This document shows positions 61,603 to 64,000 of a stretch of DNA of 64,000 nt, in pieces. The translations under genes were made by a program, and so were the position numbers. The notes under the pieces were generated by a model, which worked only from the letters and a program-made list of their open reading frames with translations, was not told the DNA's origin and searched no databases. Origin of the DNA: Corynebacterium minutissimum (GTDB lineage: Bacteria > Actinomycetota > Actinomycetes > Mycobacteriales > Mycobacteriaceae); contig NZ_CP069533.1 of assembly GCF_016889765.1 (NCBI RefSeq), positions 806,001 through 870,000 of the forward strand. Reading direction: 5' to 3'. Numbering within the stretch: the first letter of the stretch is position 1; each line of letters begins with the position of its first letter.

Positions 61603-62531
61603 GAAAGGGGCTCCACGCGGGCTGCGACATGCAGCTTGCTGGGGTCCTTGGCCTTGCGCAGCGTGAGGTCGCGCGCGCCAGCTCCGCTTGCATTGTCCGC
61701 GCCAGCAGCCGCGACGTATACTCCGGTCGTCGCTGGGAGGATAACCGGCTTGTAGAAGTCGGCAGTGATGCGGGTACTGCCAGTTAGCACGCCTTCCAAC
61801 ACGGACAGCATCCGCGCGTGGGTATACATGCCGTGCGCAATCGTGGCGGGGAAACCAAAAAGCTTCGCGCCCACTTTGGAGACGTGAATGGGGTTCTTGT
61901 CACCAGATGCTTCAGCGTAGACGCGGGTGCTCTCGGGGGTAAAGCGCAGCGTCGCTGTGGAGGTGCCCACCTCATCACCGGGGAAATCAAGGAAGCGCTC
62001 CGCCTCGGGGCGGGTAGCGACCTCCTGCGGGGTGTCCTTGGTGAACTTCGCGCCTTGGCCCAGGAAGGCGGAGGTCTGGCGCCAGATTTCTTCGCCGGCC
62101 ACGCTGTAGGTGGTCACCATATCGATTACGAGGCCCTTGCGATGCGGGCGAAGGTTCTCCGCATGGACTGTGATATCGAAAGCCTCATCCACGCGCAGCG
62201 GGCTCGTCTGCTCAATGCGGTTGGACAGGTGAACCACGCCCAGCGCTGGGAAGGGGAAGTCCTTGGCGGCCATGACCTTGATGGCCAGCGGGAAAGCCAG
62301 CGCGTATGGGTAGGTAGCGGGTGCTTCGTTGCCCAAGCGCAGATCGGTGGCCTGGCAGTAGTGGGCCAAGTGTTCCGTGTCCACGCGAACGTTGTCGACT
62401 TGGAAGGCCGTGCGGGGATCAGCGACCGTGCGCTTGCCTGCACCGATACCGGGTACCGGCATTGCGCCGACCATGAGTGTGCGGTAGAGGGCGGACAGGT
62501 CAGGAATCTCAGTCAGGGTGGTGTAGTTCAT
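61599..62531 (-). CDS. MaoC-like (R)-specific enoyl/hydroxyacyl dehydratase
   Basis: 310 residues, double hotdog. The C-terminal half has the hydratase-2 motif YAEASGDKNPIH, with Asp211 and His216, and FPATIAHGMYTHAR. It resembles HtdX (Rv0241c) of M. tuberculosis, which stands beside fabG4 as here. The start codon abuts the fabG4 stop, so the pair is one operon. Reversible hydration of trans-2-enoyl-CoA or ACP is the expected reaction. Confidence 0.88.
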   Translation of the reverse strand: MNYTTLTEIPDLSALYRTLMVGAMPVPGIGAGKRTVADPRTAFQVDNVRVDTEHLAHYCQATDLRLGNEAPATYPYALAFPLAIKVMAAKDFPFPALGVVHLSNRIEQTSPLRVDEAFDITVHAENLRPHRKGLVIDMVTTYSVAGEEIWRQTSAFLGQGAKFTKDTPQEVATRPEAERFLDFPGDEVGTSTATLRFTPESTRVYAEASGDKNPIHVSKVGAKLFGFPATIAHGMYTHARMLSVLEGVLTGSTRITADFYKPVILPATTGVYVAAAGADNASGAGARDLTLRKAKDPSKLHVAARVEPLS

Positions 62532-63860
62532 TTAGGCTCCCATGAGGTTTTGGCCGCAGACACGGACGGTATTGCCGGTCACTGCCGCAGACGCAGGGGC
62601 AGCGAAGAAGGCCACGGTTTCAGCGACGTCAATGGGCTGACCGCCCTGCTGCAAGGAATTGAGGCGGCGGCCAATCTCGCGCGGAGCGGTCGGCATCGCT
62701 GCGGTCATGGCGGTTTCAATGAAGCCGGGCGCCACAGCGTTGATGGTGGAGCCGTTCTCCGCGAGGACGGGACGCAGGGCGTCGACCAGCCCGATGATTC
62801 CGGCCTTGGTGGTGGCGTAGTTCGTCTGGCCGCGGTTACCGGAAATACCGGCCATGGAGGACACGCCAACCACAGCCGCGCCCGGCGCGAGGGAACCGGA
62901 CTCAAGGAGATTTTCGGTGATACGCACTGGGGCGAGGAGGTTCACAGCGAGGACAGCATCCCACTGGCCCTCGTTCATGTTGGCCATGAGCTTGTCGCGG
63001 GTAATACCAGCGTTGTGCACGATGACGTCGATGGCGCGTCCGTGGCGCTCCTGTGCGTGCTGCGTAATCTTGTCGGCGGCCTGCGGGTCGGTAACGTCGA
63101 GCGGCAGTGCGGTGCCCTTGACCTGATTGGCGGTTTTGGCCAGGTGCTCGCTTGCCTGTGGGACGTCGATGCAGATGACATCAGCGCCATCGCGGGCCAG
63201 TACCTCAGCAATGGTGGCTCCAATGCCGCGGGCGGCGCCGGTGACAACGGCGAGACGGCCATCGAGCGGCTTCTCCCAGTTCTGTTCGCCTTGCAGCGTG
63301 GCGCCCTGCGCGCTCACGCGGACGACCTGACCGTCAACGAATGCTGACTTGCCCGACAGGAAGAAGCGGAGGGTGGATTCCACCTCTGCGGTAGCGGCTG
63401 GGTCAGCCCACACCAGGTTCACGGTGCCGCCTTTGCGCATTTCCTTCGCAAGGGAGCGCGTAAAGCCTTCGAGGGCGCGGGCGGCAATGCGGGCGTCGAT
63501 AGTATCGGCAGCCTCGGGGGTGGTGCCGACCACGACGATGCGCGCGCACGGCAGGAGGTTGCGCATCTGCGGGTTGAAAAAGTCATAGAGCTCACGGAGC
63601 TGCTCTGGGGTCTCAATACCCGTGGCATCGAAGACCAATGCAGCGCGCTTGGCTTCCGCAGTTGAGTCGATGACCTGGTAGTCCACGGCTAGCTGGGTAC
63701 GAAGAAACTCGACAATACGGCCTTGCCCGCCCAAGACGATCGGACCTTCGAGGGCAGGTTCACCGACCTGGTGGCGGCGGAGGGGGTAGCCCTGCGGCAC
63801 ACCCGCTTTGGCGGCCAAGGGGGAGTTGATGAGCTTCTCAGCAATAGTGACGTGCGACAT
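62532..63860 (-). CDS. FabG4-type 3-oxoacyl reductase
   Basis: 442 residues, long SDR. An N-terminal flavodoxin-like domain (to about 195) precedes the catalytic SDR domain: TGAARGIG at 207-214, NNAG replaced by VHNAGIT, and catalytic Ser335, Tyr348, Lys352. M. tuberculosis FabG4 (Rv0242c) has the same size and order and prefers NADH and acyl-CoA. With the MaoC gene it likely serves beta-oxidation or chain remodelling. ATG 63860 follows AAAGGATCG. Confidence 0.9.
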   Translation of the reverse strand: MSHVTIAEKLINSPLAAKAGVPQGYPLRRHQVGEPALEGPIVLGGQGRIVEFLRTQLAVDYQVIDSTAEAKRAALVFDATGIETPEQLRELYDFFNPQMRNLLPCARIVVVGTTPEAADTIDARIAARALEGFTRSLAKEMRKGGTVNLVWADPAATAEVESTLRFFLSGKSAFVDGQVVRVSAQGATLQGEQNWEKPLDGRLAVVTGAARGIGATIAEVLARDGADVICIDVPQASEHLAKTANQVKGTALPLDVTDPQAADKITQHAQERHGRAIDVIVHNAGITRDKLMANMNEGQWDAVLAVNLLAPVRITENLLESGSLAPGAAVVGVSSMAGISGNRGQTNYATTKAGIIGLVDALRPVLAENGSTINAVAPGFIETAMTAAMPTAPREIGRRLNSLQQGGQPIDVAETVAFFAAPASAAVTGNTVRVCGQNLMGA

Positions 63861-63891
63861 GTGGTGGCGCGATCCTTTCTTAAATCTTCAC

Positions 63892-63926
63892 AACCTTGCG
63901 AGCTTTGTTGACTTGGTTGCAAGGTT
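63892..63926. promoter_or_regulatory. Inverted repeat upstream of fabG4
   Basis: AACCTTGC (63892-63899) and GCAAGGTT (63919-63926), perfect 8-bp arms, 19 nt apart, just upstream of the fabG4 ribosome site. Possibly an operator half or an mRNA stem. Confidence 0.45.
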
Positions 63927-63935
63927 AGTTAATTG

Positions 63936-63959
63936 AGTGATAGAACTAACACTATCACT
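63936..63959. promoter_or_regulatory. TetR-type operator candidate upstream of fabG4
   Basis: AGTGATAG, 8 nt, CTATCACT: a perfect 8-bp-arm palindrome, 24 bp long, about 76 bp before the fabG4 start. Size and symmetry suit a TetR or FadR-type acyl-CoA responsive repressor. The window ends before any divergent gene appears. A short hairpin, GAGGGGT with ACCCCTC, lies at 63983-64000. Confidence 0.55.
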
Positions 63960-64000
63960 TAAGTTGTGATGCGCACTTCCTTGAGGGGTCTCCACCCCTC

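Noticed and set aside
61818..63347. A 509-codon rightward frame over the MaoC and fabG4 genes
   Set aside because: It crosses two well-supported genes on the other strand and shows composition-biased, domain-free sequence.

Overview
The window is a stretch of core chromosome from a Corynebacterium; the species cannot be fixed by reading alone. Pointers are the ramA-cysK-cysE order, mycothiol synthase (mshD), a class Ib ribonucleotide reductase set (nrdHIE plus a separate nrdF), a FabG4/MaoC-type pair as in mycobacteria, a DUF3073 protein, moderately high G+C, and an rRNA operon without tRNAs in its 16S-23S spacer. No phage, insertion sequence, CRISPR array or biosynthetic island is visible.

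Layout. 1-7.5 kb: tail of a CAP-domain protein, pncB, a DinG-type helicase, then leftward serB-pth2 and ctaD. 7.6-13.9 kb: nrdF, a GntR1-like regulator, the nrdHIE operon with two NrdR boxes over its promoter, and a secreted lipase. 14-22.5 kb: a cysteine-free L36 gene, a sugar-porter MFS transporter, nadE, an HNH/DUF222 protein, a fructosamine-kinase-like protein, two tRNA-Ala, a DsbA-like/DoxX pair, pgm and the crcB pair. 22.5-31.5 kb: a MacB-type ABC system, crtB-crtI, two proteins of unknown function and mgtE. 31.7-37.6 kb: the leftward rRNA operon (16S-23S-5S) with terminator and promoter. 37.7-43.3 kb: murA, ramA, cysK, cysE, a GNAT protein, a tRNA group (Phe, Asp, Asp, Glu, Lys) and csoR. 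43.4-52.3 kb: actA (CoA transferase), dusB, phoU, leftward pstSCAB, and mshD. 52.4-64 kb: LmeA-like protein, lipid kinase, nitrobindin-like protein, pabC, ygfZ, DUF3073, purF-purM with an SCP-like gene, a double-hotdog thioesterase, and the MaoC-FabG4 pair behind a palindromic operator region.

How parts work together. nrdH, nrdI, nrdE and nrdF form the aerobic dNTP supply. pstSCAB with phoU handles phosphate uptake and control. ramA and actA belong to the acetate/carbon control circuit known in C. glutamicum, and cysE-cysK make cysteine, which mycothiol synthesis consumes. The MaoC-like and FabG4-like proteins fit beta-oxidation or fatty-acid steps.

I found no clearly new multi-gene system. 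The best leads are regulatory or single-residue: three CGGGGGTA boxes exactly 41 bp apart before ramA, a perfect palindrome between nrdF and gntR, a Cys-to-Asp MurA, a nitrobindin-like protein apparently lacking its heme histidine, and a recurrent arrangement of a -10-like hexamer 7-8 nt before start codons that implies many leaderless mRNAs.
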